Shown in pieces: positions 22,801 to 33,553 of a DNA stretch of 64,000 bases (its first letter is position 1; the number at the start of each line of letters is the position of its first letter). The notes beneath the pieces were generated by a model, which was given only the letters and a program-made list of their open reading frames with translations, was not told where the DNA came from and made no database searches. Made by a program: the position numbers and the translations under genes. This DNA is from Reticulitermes speratus (taxonomy: Eukaryota > Arthropoda > Insecta > Blattodea > Rhinotermitidae), in contig JAJKFL010000005.1 in the NCBI GenBank assembly GCA_021186555.1, positions 3,015,821-3,079,820 on the forward strand, given 5' to 3'.

Positions 22801-23454
22801 GATCTGGGGGCGGGGGACATTCCACAGTTTGTCACATGTAGCAGTATTTATGCCAGAATGCAATAAGTCTTATTGGTGATGAGCCATGCCAGTATTGAAT
22901 GCATTTGCAGTGCTTCGGAGATGCCCTCAGTGAAGGATACGGACAAACGGCTATCTCGTCCCTGACATCATGATGATGGTGGGTTTCCAGAATGGAAGCT
23001 CGTTCCATCCAGACATGGCTGATCACCCAAGAAGGTTCCATTGCATTCTGGTACCACACAAGCTTCAAATTATGTACTTACATAAATTAACAAGTACAAG
23101 CTTTAAGAAACTAGAACAGTATTTGGCTTACTTAATACTTATATATGGAACAAATATAATTAACTCCACCACAGATAGCGTGTATGAAACTGTTCATATC
23201 TGACTTTTCTTTTCCTTTGCATGACATAATACAGCAGACGTGCCTTGCTCGCACCTTTGCTTGTTCACGGAAGAATTACTGTGCTAACAAGCATTGCAGT
23301 GTAGGCCTCTCACTCATTGGAAGTCACTCTTCTGTAGGCACATGAAGTAACAAAAGGCCACCCATCTGCCTGCTTGTATCACTCAGTAGCTACCTAGCTA
23401 TCATGCAGTATGGAATGAACTTTTAACTCTACACAATTTTTAGAACTAACTGTT

Positions 23455-24480
23455 ACCCTCATGTTTTAATGATGCCTGGAAAGTATGATGTATGTGCTGA
23501 TGAATGAATGTCACTCGTAGAGAAAGTGGAAATTGACAGTGGAATGAGCATTACTGCAGTTGGACACCATTACAGTGTAAACAGGTCATTGATTTGTTAT
23601 GTTACAAATGGTGAAGACATTGCCTTGGCACATTACTGCAGATGGACACCATTATGGTGTAAACAGATCATTGATTTATGTTACAAATAATGACATGGCA
23701 GTGGAAGCATTACTGCACTTGGACACCATTACGGTGTAAACGGGTCATTGATTTATGTTACGAATAATGAAGACATGGCATTGGAGCCATTACTGCAGTT
23801 GGACACCATTATGTTGTAAACAGATTACTGATTTATGTTACAAATAATGACATGGCATTGGAAGCATTACTGCAGTTGGGCACCCTTCTGGTGTATGTTA
23901 AGACAAGATTGTGGGAAGCATTAAGGCCAGTGTTCCAGAAGCGTTCACTTGAATTCTGGGGTTTCCCCAACCAGCAGGACAAAATAAGGAACTCCTTATG
24001 TTAGCCCATGAAGTTCCAGATGGAGGAGTCTCAGATTTGGATGTTTATTTTCATGCAGTTCTCAACTCTCATGCTGCTAACTGAGGAGGGCCTTGAAGAG
24101 CTGAGTACTCAGGGAACCAGAAGATGAAGAAGATTCTGATACAGTCATGGACAGGCCTTAGCTGCTGACTATCAGAGCTCTGACAAAAGGTCTCCAGATG
24201 GCAGATAACTTAGTCGATTACTTCTGTGAAGTTCACCATTTCATGTCTAGGTGCCTGAAATTTAAGCACGAGATGGGGGCTGTCATGGCACCATAAAAAG
24301 AGATGTATGTGTAAGGACATACAAAAGTAGGCACGGCAATCGAAGATCACCTCTTCTTCACAATTTGTTCAGTTTCCCCCTCCACTCAGCATTCTATGCA
24401 TTACTCAGTCACACTGATAAATTTCAGCCAGGAACAATGACATCATCCTAACAAACACCAACATTAATTTTTTCATGTTT
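23455..24480 (+). mobile_element. Tigger-type (pogo superfamily) transposon remnant
   Basis: The start resembles the N-terminal helix-turn-helix of Tigger transposases (SLVEKVEIDSGMSITAVGHH, then YSVNRS). Sequence at about 24090-24210 resembles the C-terminal part in broken frames, including EEGLEELS and an Asp/Glu stretch. The catalytic DDE region is missing. Part of the HTH region is amplified in tandem. Confidence 0.6.
23540..23905 (+). repeat. Five tandem ~80-bp copies of an HTH-coding segment
   Basis: The segment from ATTACTGCAGTTGGACACC through GTGTAAACAGATCATTGATT and ATGTTACAAATAATGACATG recurs at about 23549, 23631, 23713, 23790 and 23865. The copies are 85-95% alike by eye and vary in length by a few bases, so amplification came after the Tigger remnant was in place. 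Confidence 0.85.
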
Positions 24481-25432
24481 ATTAATCATTAATTCGTGTG
24501 TCTTCAGCTACCCTAACCCCCTTTCCCATATGTCTGAACTTTACTGTTTTTAGTTTTACTGTTTGCTGGAAAAAGAGTGCATACTTTCTGACTAAATAGT
24601 GAGATAAGAGGTTGCATGTGTTGATGGGCCAGAAGAGGAAAATACAAACATTTAAATATATTTTTAATGAGCATATCATAATTTACCTAAATACACATAA
24701 AGAATGTTAGTACTTACCAAATACATGTGACAGATGGTGCTGGTTACAGTTGTTGACGAGCTTCCCAGTTTGGAGTAAATGTTGAGGTTGCAATGCGCAG
24801 AACTCCAGATATTCACATATTGTTGGTATCCTAATTTCGGATTCTTTCTTGAATGTAGGTGGATGCAAATATTCAAAACATCTTCCTTCTTAAGACCTTC
24901 AGATCACCATATTTTCACTCACTTAACCACAACCAGCTTGATGAAAGTGAACTTATGTTTTCATTCTCTGTCATTCTGCAAGTTGATCAGCTCCAGCTGA
25001 ATATCATATGGTGCTGCATCTTACGAGGTATGTGGCTGTACATACTGGCTGCACTAGAGCTCACTTGTGTGGTTTGCAGAGTGCAACAGTTTTCTTTTAT
25101 TTGTATTGAGAACAAAAGTGCCTTTGTCTGGAAAGCGTAACAGCCACATACCATTTATATATATGGCTGAAGTACATATTCAAATTATCTGAATGTCCCA
25201 TGCTGTATACAAGAAATTCCAATCAGTTTCCCAGTTTCTGTCTTTGAAACATTTGATCTTCACCGTTCACTTTCAAGAACACAATTATTTCTTCATGTCT
25301 GTCCCACACTCCTTCATGTAAATCTCACACTGTCTGGACTAATGCCAAAGCACAACCACTGAACTGTGGAATGGTGTGGTACACCAATGTGTTCAGCAAC
25401 CACATTAGCAGCAAGGATACAAAATGCAGTTT

Positions 25433-26040
25433 TGGATCCTTCACAGTGTTGTAATTGCGGATTCCAGTATTCTGGGACATGATGCATCACAGAGTGAATG
25501 GTTTCCAACATTTCAGAGGACATTTTGCTTTCATCTTCAAGGGTCAAGTGGTCTAGATCAGTGGTATTCAACCTTTTTTGTTTGCATACCCCCACATATA
25601 ATTTCTCTTCAACTTTGTACCCCCAAAGTTGTTGGTGCATAATTCAAGTTAAACATAGTCTATAATCTACATCTAAAATAAGTTAAATAAATTACATCCA
25701 AAATAGTGTGTTAAATAATAAGTTTTAAATATATTATATGCACTATGTGAAATAAAATGAAACTAGCCGCCCAGATAAGAATCGCATAAAGGAGACAGAG
25801 AGAGAGAAAAAAAATGGCGCTCCCAAATCGCATGCCCTTATGTCCGGGTCTCTGGTGGCTAACCCTAAATCTGGCCCTGATTATTCAGTGTTTATAATGA
25901 AATAATATATATTTAAATTTTACGTACCCCTAAAATGTCTTCGCGTACCCCAGGTTGAATACCACTGGTCTAGATGACTTGACCACTCGCCCAATGACAC
26001 AGCATCACATCTCAGAAGACCAGTCCTCAAGCATACGAAG
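25433..26040 (-). repeat. Hammerhead-type fold-back repeat split by a hAT insertion
   Basis: The left half (25433-25558) and right half (25968-26040) together form one copy of the fold-back family: CCAGTATTCTGGGACATGAT on the left and the complementary AGCATCACATCTCAGAAGACC on the right. The degenerate minus-strand core (GACCCTTGAAGATGAAAG) is at about 25507-25550. Confidence 0.65.
25551..25975. mobile_element. hAT-type MITE with perfect 8-bp target duplication
   Basis: The terminal inverted repeat CAGTGGTATTCAACC (25559-25573; complement at 25953-25967) is flanked by identical GTCTAGAT (25551-25558 and 25968-25975). The element is 409 bp and has no coding capacity. The 8-bp duplication and CAGTGG terminus are diagnostic of hAT elements. 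Its empty-site sequence reconstructs the older fold-back repeat around it. Confidence 0.93.
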
Positions 26041-27261
26041 TGTAGGTCAGTCCTCTTGCTTGAGATTTATAACTGGTTGTCACACGATTCATGTCAAGAA
26101 CAGTTTCACGGAGCAACTTTGGGTTTCTCATGCAGTGACAAACAGTCTTGGAATTTTCATTATTTGCTGCCTGCCATTTGAAAACACATTAAGCCTATAC
26201 ACATGTAACACTGTAAGATGGTACACATCCACCTACGAATTTTGGCTGAAAAACTGAATCACTACCCTTGGGGTCCTGTTTAGATGGATGAACCACCTGG
26301 CATGCCATCTTCAAACTGCACTGTAATTTCATCTGTACCAGCTACTCAGCCAGTCAAGTACCATTCTGTACAAGTGTCTGCCGGTATGGTTACTGAGTCA
26401 AACACGCAGCCGCACTATCTGTGCTGCCACAGCAGCACTGTAAATGGATTTCAGTTGTTCATACCTCGTATACATACTCCCAACAGACGCCAAACGAACA
26501 ACAGCAAATTGGCCAGATCGGTAACCCTACTCAGTAGGAGAGATTATGAAATTTTAAGTCTAGCTGGTGTGTTTAGCGACACGTCCCCACAGTAATGCCC
26601 GCAAGTGCTATAAAACTGCCTTCAAAATATCTGCGCTTGCAAACTGCCGACAAAGTGATGGGTATTGGACAAACGAGCATGGAACAAACCGTACTTGTTG
26701 TGGCAAAAATCACCTGCAAGAAACCTCTGGGCTTGTTACTGCCTTGTAGAGTAAAACATAACTAATGAGAGTTACAAAGGAGTTTAGTTCTGTCCTTCGC
26801 CACTGAAGGTGTAGCCAAGGAAGAAAACAATCTGATAACATAACAGGAGTTTTGATCGGTCCAGTACATTGCAGTTCGAAACATCTTGCACCGAATCACT
26901 GCCATGTCTTCACTAACGTGCAGTCTCGTTTTTTGTTATCTTTTGTAGTCCTGAGTGAACTGACCTTTGTTTACTTGTGTCTGTGGTGGTTAAAGTTAGT
27001 TATTTATGACAGGCGATTTATAATTACTATTATTTACAGGTGCCCTCAATTGGTTTACGTATTATTTTGTATCTTATAAATCGTCAGCATTTTCTGAAAA
27101 CTATTCAGAAATAACTGCGGTAAGTTACCAAGAAAGTGAGTCAGCAATGTGAATGGGAAGCAACTGAGAAAAATATTGAATGGACCTTTCATACCACTGC
27201 CAGAACAGCCAATCACTGTGGTGTTTCTGTAATGGGAGGAAAATAAATAATGCCGGAACAT

Positions 27262-27326
27262 AAAAATGCACAGACCGCCCTCTGTGCAAGCACAGACCGC
27301 CCTCTGTGCAAGCACAGACCTTGAAA
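27262..27326 (+). repeat. 22-bp tandem duplication, about 2.5 copies
   Basis: GCACAGACCGCCCTCTGTGC is repeated directly with AA between units. It contains a small internal inverted repeat (GCACAGA/TCTGTGC). No function is visible. Confidence 0.85.
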
Positions 27327-28059
27327 ATGTGAAAAGTACTGTACACATAAATTTCAATGATCTGATTTGTGCCTTGTGAAAATCACAGTCACTGACTTCT
27401 ACATTAATTTAAAACTTGTACAAAACTGTAAAATACCTTCCCATTTATAAACAAATGAATGCGTTTACCATGAGGGAACAATACTAAAGAGAGTACAGCA
27501 CAAAATAGGTTTCAAAGGGAGGAAACACCACATTAAGAGAACTGTTTTGACAGTCAAAAGGGCTTGTACAGAGGCACTGTAGACATAATGTACAATTAAA
27601 TTAACTTCAAAACAAATGGCAGAGAAATTTTACTTAGATGAGACTTGGATAGACAGTAACCTGACGTTCAAAAAGTGTTGACAGAGTCATGAGGTTGGCA
27701 GACATGCAGGTAGGATCTGCGAACATATCTGTCTTAAGCATGTAGGAACAGCAAGTATTGACTAACACAGAGAAACGGATTCTGAGAAACGGGTCAAAGA
27801 AAAGTTATTACGCATGTACACCGTTTCAGGTTAAAAAAAACAAAACTATTCCAGAACAGCTGAGAAGGCTGGCATCTAGACCACAAGCCACAGTTTTCCC
27901 GTCTCTGTGTTATGCCATTCCTATGAATATTGATGGTGTTATGAGGTACAGTACATACCGACTTAAGGTCTGTAAATGGTAACTGTGTCTTTTTCAATGG
28001 AATGGAAATTGATTTTTCTTATAACTTCCTCCCCTAGTAAAGGTGAATAAGCTATACTG

Positions 28060-28185
28060 CTTCACACTTGAAGATGGGACCTATAGGTTGTCCCAAAACG
28101 TTGGTGCAGAATTAACATCCTACACCGCGTACAATCCCAACACAGCACAAACCTCATTCACATCGCAGCAGAAGCCTGAAATCAT
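28060..28185 (+). repeat. Hammerhead-type repeat with family tail
   Basis: The degenerate core at 28063-28106 is CTTGAAGA, a T, stem II GGGAC...GTCCC, then AAAACGTTGGTG: one inserted T in the catalytic strand and G12 changed to A. The family tail CATCGCAGCAGAAGCCTGAA is at 28161-28180. Plus orientation. The left boundary is uncertain. Confidence 0.6.
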
Positions 28186-28289
28186 GCCAGCTGTACGCCA
28201 GTCATGGCAAAGCCTATTACAGCATAACACAAGAGCCTAATTTATTGCTACACAGATTTCTAGTTCTACATCTATTAGTAACATTATTA

Positions 28290-28475
28290 CTTTAACGCTC
28301 ATTACTGTCTTCTCAAGACCCTGCCACTTGTCCCTACTGTGAGCCAGATTAATCCAATCCATTCCCTCCCATCCTATTTATTTCAGATCAATATTATTAT
28401 TATCCTCCTACCCACACCTGTACCCTCCAGCTGGTCTCTTTCCTTTACGTTTCCCCATCAAAAACCCATGTAGGC
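28290..28475 (-). mobile_element. LINE ORF2 3'-end fragment
   Basis: Shares CCTGCCACTTGTCCCTA, GAGCCAGATTAATCCAATCC and ATTATCCTCCTACCCACACC with the other minus-strand LINE tails. Short, and frames are broken. Confidence 0.7.
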
Positions 28476-28750
28476 ATTGGAATCGACACAATCAGTAATA
28501 ACAATACTTACTGAAGACATTTTTTCTTCTAAGTAAAACAGGAAGGCCCATAAAACCAAAATCAGTAATGCCCCCCACTCCCACAATAAAAAAAAAGTTT
28601 TCAGAAAAACTATTTTTTATGCTCACAATACACGTGTCTGGTGGAAAAGCTGCACTTGCAGGATTAATGAAGGACAAATACAAAATACAGGCAACTTATG
28701 CAAAATCAACTGACATGTCATTTGATAATGAATAACACACTATATCAATA

Positions 28751-28918
28751 CATTAGAGCAGGGGCACACAAATCCCAGGTACCAGGTTGCCCAGGCAACT
28801 AAATTTTGTACCATGGTGCCTAATATTTGTAGAACTTGCTTCCTGTCACAATTTCTGGTGCCTAGAATTTTGAGATGCTCCTAGATTCTTGGAAAATTTG
28901 TGTACCCGTGCACTAGAA
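28751..28918. mobile_element. Small hAT-like MITE
   Basis: The imperfect terminal inverted repeats CAGGGGCACACAAAT (28759) and ATTTGTGTACCCGTG (to 28910) enclose 152 bp. The flanks CATTAGAG and CACTAGAA differ at two of eight positions, consistent with an old 8-bp target duplication. A related sequence lies near 63535. Confidence 0.6.
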
Positions 28919-28944
28919 GATTGTATTAAACTTTTCTGTTATTT

Positions 28945-28990
28945 TAAACACGTTTTGGCCTGTGCTTATCCACCATCACAGAAATAATTC
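28945..28990 (-). repeat. Possible degenerate hammerhead-like core
   Basis: The minus strand reads CTGTGATGGTGG, a loop, then GGCCAAAACGTG. This is similar in layout to the family core but has a rearranged catalytic strand and G12 changed to A. A partial relative (CATAGGCCAAAACATG) is at about 32975 on the plus strand. Weak on its own. Confidence 0.3.
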
Positions 28991-29199
28991 ATACACAACA
29001 TGAAGAATTACTGCTGGCTTTTCTTTGTATTATACATGCATTAACAATGTGATATTCTATAAATTCTAATGATTAAGAGTCACAACTTTTCAGTATATGT
29101 GAAAACATAATGTCAGGACTAGGTTTGGATAAATTTAAAATATTTATGATTAAGAGGAAAAGGAACTAGGGATGCAATTGGGATGCTGAGAATAATATC

Positions 29200-30325
29200 A
29201 GAACGAACCTTGGTCATAGATTAAGAATTGTGTGCTTGCTTCATAGACTGGCAGAAGGCATTTGACCGTGTCAACTGGACCAAATTAATGCAAATCCTAA
29301 AAGGAATTGGGATAGACTGGCGCAAAAGAAGATTGATCAGCAAATTGTACATGGAACAGAGTGTCAAAATACGACTGGACCAAGGGGAGACGAGAAGTGT
29401 GAAGATTGAAAGAGGAGTAAGACAAGGTTGCTGCTTGTCACCGATTCTGTTCAACTTATACAGCGAGTACCTTACCAAGGAAGCTCTTGAAGGGTTTGGA
29501 GACTTCAAAATAGGAGGACAAGTAATTCGCACTGTGAAATATGCAGATGACCTTGTGCTACTGGCTAGGGAAGAAAAGGTGCTACAGGGCATGATTTGAT
29601 AGACTAATTGAAATTGGAAGACGCTATGGAATGGAAATGAATGTGGGAAAAGCTAAAGTAATGAAAATCTCAAGGCAACCATCCCCAATGAAAATTATGA
29701 TAGATCAAAAACAATTGGAGAATGTGGAATATTTCAATTATTTGGGTAGCATGATAACAAGTGATGCAAGTGTACACGTGAAATTAAATCCAGAATTGCC
29801 ATGGCAAAAGCAGCATTCAACAAGAAGAAAAATCTTTTCACCAGCAAACTGGAATTAAATTTAAGGAAGAAACTAGTAAAGTGCTACATTTGGAGCATAG
29901 CTTTGTATGGTGCTGAAACGTGGACACTTCGGAAAGTAGATCAGAAGTATCTGGAAAGTTTTGAAATGTGGTGCTGGAGAAGAATGGAGAAGATCAGTTG
30001 GACCGATCGTGTGAGAAATGAAGAAGTATTACACAGAGTCAAGGAGGACAGGAATATCCTCCATACAAAAAAAAGAAGAAAGGCTAACTGGATTGGTCAC
30101 ATCTTGCGTAGAAACTGCTTCTGAAACACGTGATTGAAGGAAAGTTAGAAGGAAGGATAGAAATGACGGGACGACGAGGGAGAAGACGTAAGCAGCTACT
30201 GGATGACATTAAGGAAAAGAAAAGATACTGGAAATTGAAAGAGGAAGCACTAGATCGCACCCTGTGGAGAACTCGCTTTGGAAGAGGCTACGGACCTGTC
30301 GTAAGACAGACTACAGAATGAATGA
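29200..30325 (+). mobile_element. 5'-truncated non-LTR retrotransposon, reverse transcriptase fragment
   Basis: Reverse transcriptase motifs are visible: FIDWQKAFDRVNW (motif A), RGVRQGCCLSPILFN (motif B) and YADD (motif C). A C-terminal region follows with WRRMEKISWTDRVRNEEVL and RRGRRRKQLLDD. The element starts inside the reverse transcriptase and has lost its endonuclease. At least three frame breaks occur: an extra T near 29598, one near 29775, and one near 30120. It ends in GAATGAATGA. A dead copy; the same family's 3' end is at 43520-43985. Confidence 0.92.
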
Positions 30326-30439
30326 ATGATGTTTAAAGTATGTAATTTCAGTGGGTTCCAAGAATTACATGTACCTTTCAATGTAATATCAGTCTGTATG
30401 TACACTTCAACTGGTGTGCTAATTCACCATTAAACAATA

Positions 30440-32895
30440 CACCAAGGCCTTGTTTTATGCCCTAGTTGTGTTCCTGAAAATGTGGGCATAAATCAAAAAT
30501 AATATTCCAATAAGAAATAATGGCATAGGTAGGGGTTAGGACAATCATACCAATGATATATATGGTACATGGACATATTATATTATTATTGTGTTACTGA
30601 TATTACTACAGAAATAAACAATTGATATTCATTTTTAGCCTATGTAAAGTTGAAAAGGAATTGTAAACTACTTGTGTACACTTACATGAAATGCTAGATG
30701 AGACAGTTTGAGGAAGTGGGCGGAGCTGTGGTAGCTGTGTTAGAGATGGAGGCTGGGTCAGGTGATGATGAGGTAGGCGATGATGACGGTAGCTGGATTA
30801 ATGTTGTAGGAGGGGGAAGGGGTCATGTGGGTCACATGATGAAGTAGGAGGTGATAATGGTGGTGGTAATGCAAGGGAGGTATACAGTTTTGCACTCACA
30901 CCAGATGGCTGCTCAGTTGATGTGTGGCCGGAGGTTGACCGCTCAGGTTCACAGTTTTGCACTCACACCAGATGGCTGCTCAGTTGATGTGTGGCCGGAG
31001 GTTGACGGCTCAGGTTCAAGTGTTACACTTTACTTTGTTGTTTTTAAGTAAGAAACCAACAACCTCTGGAAGGCTGTCTTCTTTCTTTCTTTCTTTATTT
31101 TGGAATAACATGTCACTGATGCTAAAACATCTCATTTCACTTTAGAACTTCTTTCTCTGTTTGGACCCTCGTCAAAAATTTCTAGAGCTTCGCTAATCGT
31201 TCACAATGCTTCAGACAACCTTCTGTTTGTAAGATTACATACAATTTCACCCTCTTCTGTACCCTTCACCCCTGCCTTCTCCCTCCTTTCTTTATCTAGT
31301 TCAATTAAATCATCATTGGATAATCCCTCTTTGTCAGATATTAATAAATCCACATCATCATCCAAAATGACCTTGTTAAACCAAACTACATTTGCCAGCT
31401 GTACAATTTTTTCTCTTGTTTGATTCAAATCCTGACCGACACTGAACCCTTTACAATCATGCATCAGATAAGGGCACATATTTTCCAAACTCTGTTCACA
31501 CACAAACGTGTAATTGCAGTCTAAACTACACCAACAAGCATTGTTGCATCTCTAATAGTGAAACTTTTCCAAAATTCTTTTACAGTCATGTTTTTATCAT
31601 CCACAGCCTTCACCAACAGGTCAAATTTTTTTTTTAAATAATACGTCTTAAACGTAATCCATCAGTTGTATTGGAAACGTCGATATTGGAGGGATAAACA
31701 CCACTTTTATGTGTTCACAAAGATCCTGAGTTGTTGTAGGATAAGCAGGGGCATTGCCAACAATGAAAATAATTTTAAAGGTTAGATTTTCTTTTTGGCA
31801 CAGTATTCTCGCAGTTCACCTTCAAGTTTTGATGTTAGGTAGACAATAAGAAGTGGACCTGTTACCCACCCCTTGGTGTTTAATAAAAATGCACAGGTAA
31901 AAGATGTTTCACATAGCCTTTCAGAGCATGGGGATTTGCAGATGGTACACTATCACTGGCTTCAATTTATAATACCCCTCAGCATTACCACCTAAACACA
32001 CGGTAAATATGTCCTTTGCAGCCTTAAATCTGGGTGCAGATTTTTTCTCTGGAGAGATGTAAGTCCCGAAAGGTATCTATTTCCAGAAAACAGCAGTCCC
32101 ATTGATGTTGAAAATTTGTTTTTAGGTGAGTAACTGCGTTTCTCAATAATAAGCTGCAGTTTAACAAACGCCTCAGCAGCCACAGCATCAGCAGAAGCAG
32201 CTTCCCCTCTCATCTTAATGTTACAAAAATTATATCTCTTCATGAAGTTACAAAGCCTAACACAATGAGCCTTGCGCTGTACCAAAAGCTTTGCTTACAG
32301 GCACGTGGTGTTGATTCTGACCTTGATCCAAGTACTTAGTAATTATTTCCATATGTCCATAGTAGAACTTCTTGAACACTAAATTCTCTTAGTGCTCACT
32401 TTAGTTTCTGTCTTAGCACTTCCTTTAATTCTACCAGCTTTACTGTGAATTGTACACACTGTGCTCTTGGCTTGGCCAAGACCATGGCAGGTATTAGCAA
32501 TGTGTTAACCTTTTTCAAGCCGATTTATTCCTTCTAATTTCTCTTCAATAATGATTGTCTTTCGCGGTTTTTTTATGTGTTGCATTAGATGTACATTTGT
32601 TTTTAACTCACTTAATAAGGGAAAAAAGCCTTACGTAAATAAAAATAAACACACCATCTAATATCAACCACAACTGAGTGGCGCGCGCACAGTGACTGAT
32701 GCAGTTTCCAGCATGGATCAAAGGCAGTTTCCAGTTAGAGAACCGCATGCCAGTCTTGTTTTGCATCTTAAATTTCACAGATTCTTAACAGTGAAACAGA
32801 GCGCAGCCAGTCAAAGGGCACTAAACCGAAAAAGAGAGGACATAAATGAAGTGGTGTTAATTGATAAAGGGCGTTAAAGCAAAAAGGACTGTGTG
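30440..32895 (-). mobile_element. Tigger1-like transposon remnant
   Basis: The minus-strand frame at 31992-32285 contains MKRYNFCNIKMRGEAASADA and SYSPKNKFSTSMGLLF, matching the region before and around the first catalytic Asp of Tigger1-type transposases. The Asp itself appears lost in STSMG. 31201-31503 matches an acidic C-terminal segment. The ends are poorly preserved inverted repeats: AAGGCCTTGTTTTATGCC near 30443 and GGCGTTAAAGCAAAAAGG near 32868. Internal frameshifts make it inactive. Confidence 0.75.
30884..31017 (+). repeat. 67-bp tandem duplication
   Basis: ACAGTTTTGCACTCACACCA begins both units (30884 and 30951). The copies differ at one position. The duplication lies inside the Tigger1-like remnant and appears recent. 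Confidence 0.92.
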
Positions 32896-33279
32896 TATTC
32901 TGTTTTCATCATACTAAGTATCATTGCAAATTACACCTGTTATCAGATTTACCCCCCTAATCAATGTATCAGTTGAGCATAGGCCAAAACATGTCAGAAA
33001 TAATAGTGTAAAAGTGTAGAACAAGGTTTAATACTATCCTCTAATGTACAGAAATTGTGTCTGATTAATTAACGCTGTAAGTTTATGCATGCTAAATATG
33101 AATAATTTCGAAGCTGACATGCCTTACACTTGATTCATGCCTATTCTGAGTACCTGCAATTGGATCTTCCCACCACATTACATTTAAAATTTCAACACAA
33201 CACATCTGTACCAAAAGACAGAATATTCTCCTTTATTTTGGAAGTGTTCTGGACAACCTAAGTAACTCTAATTATGATA

Positions 33280-33450
33280 ATGTATTTACCTGAATATAAG
33301 ATGAGAATTTTTTCCTAATTTATCACATGAAAGTAGGGGGTTGCCTTATAACCATGCACAACGTTAAACACGTTCAGCACATGTATTTTGTGAAAACAGA
33401 AGACTGTGAAGGGGAGTGTTCTTGTATGTAGGGTCATTGTATAATCAGGT
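33280..33450. repeat. Dispersed MITE-like repeat, copy 1
   Basis: TTTACCTGAATATAAGATGA, then CATGCACAACGTTAAACACG and GAAAACAGAAGACTGTGAA are shared in order with 60565-60720. It lies just beyond the SF3B2 stop codon and may be within its 3' UTR. Confidence 0.6.
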
Positions 33451-33553
33451 AAATACAGTATGTTATATGTGTGAACAACAATGCTGCCAATCAACTTACA
33501 CATCCCTAGTGAAAGAACAGTTTCCACAACAACGAATACTCTTCCAGATCACA

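Larger units (their letters stand above)
20198..33553. other. Intergenic transposon graveyard between convergent genes
   Basis: About 13.4 kb separate the stop codons of eIF4A3 and SF3B2. Itemised below are LINE fragments, two Tigger-like remnants, two hAT-type MITEs and hammerhead-type repeats. I find no host exon. Stretches 20280-21300, 24480-25430 and 26040-27990 hold nothing recognisable apart from short open frames and simple repeats. Confidence 0.6.

Noticed and set aside
29228..29599. Active reverse transcriptase gene
   Set aside because: Reverse transcriptase motifs are present but the element is 5'-truncated, lacks the endonuclease, and has at least three frame breaks.
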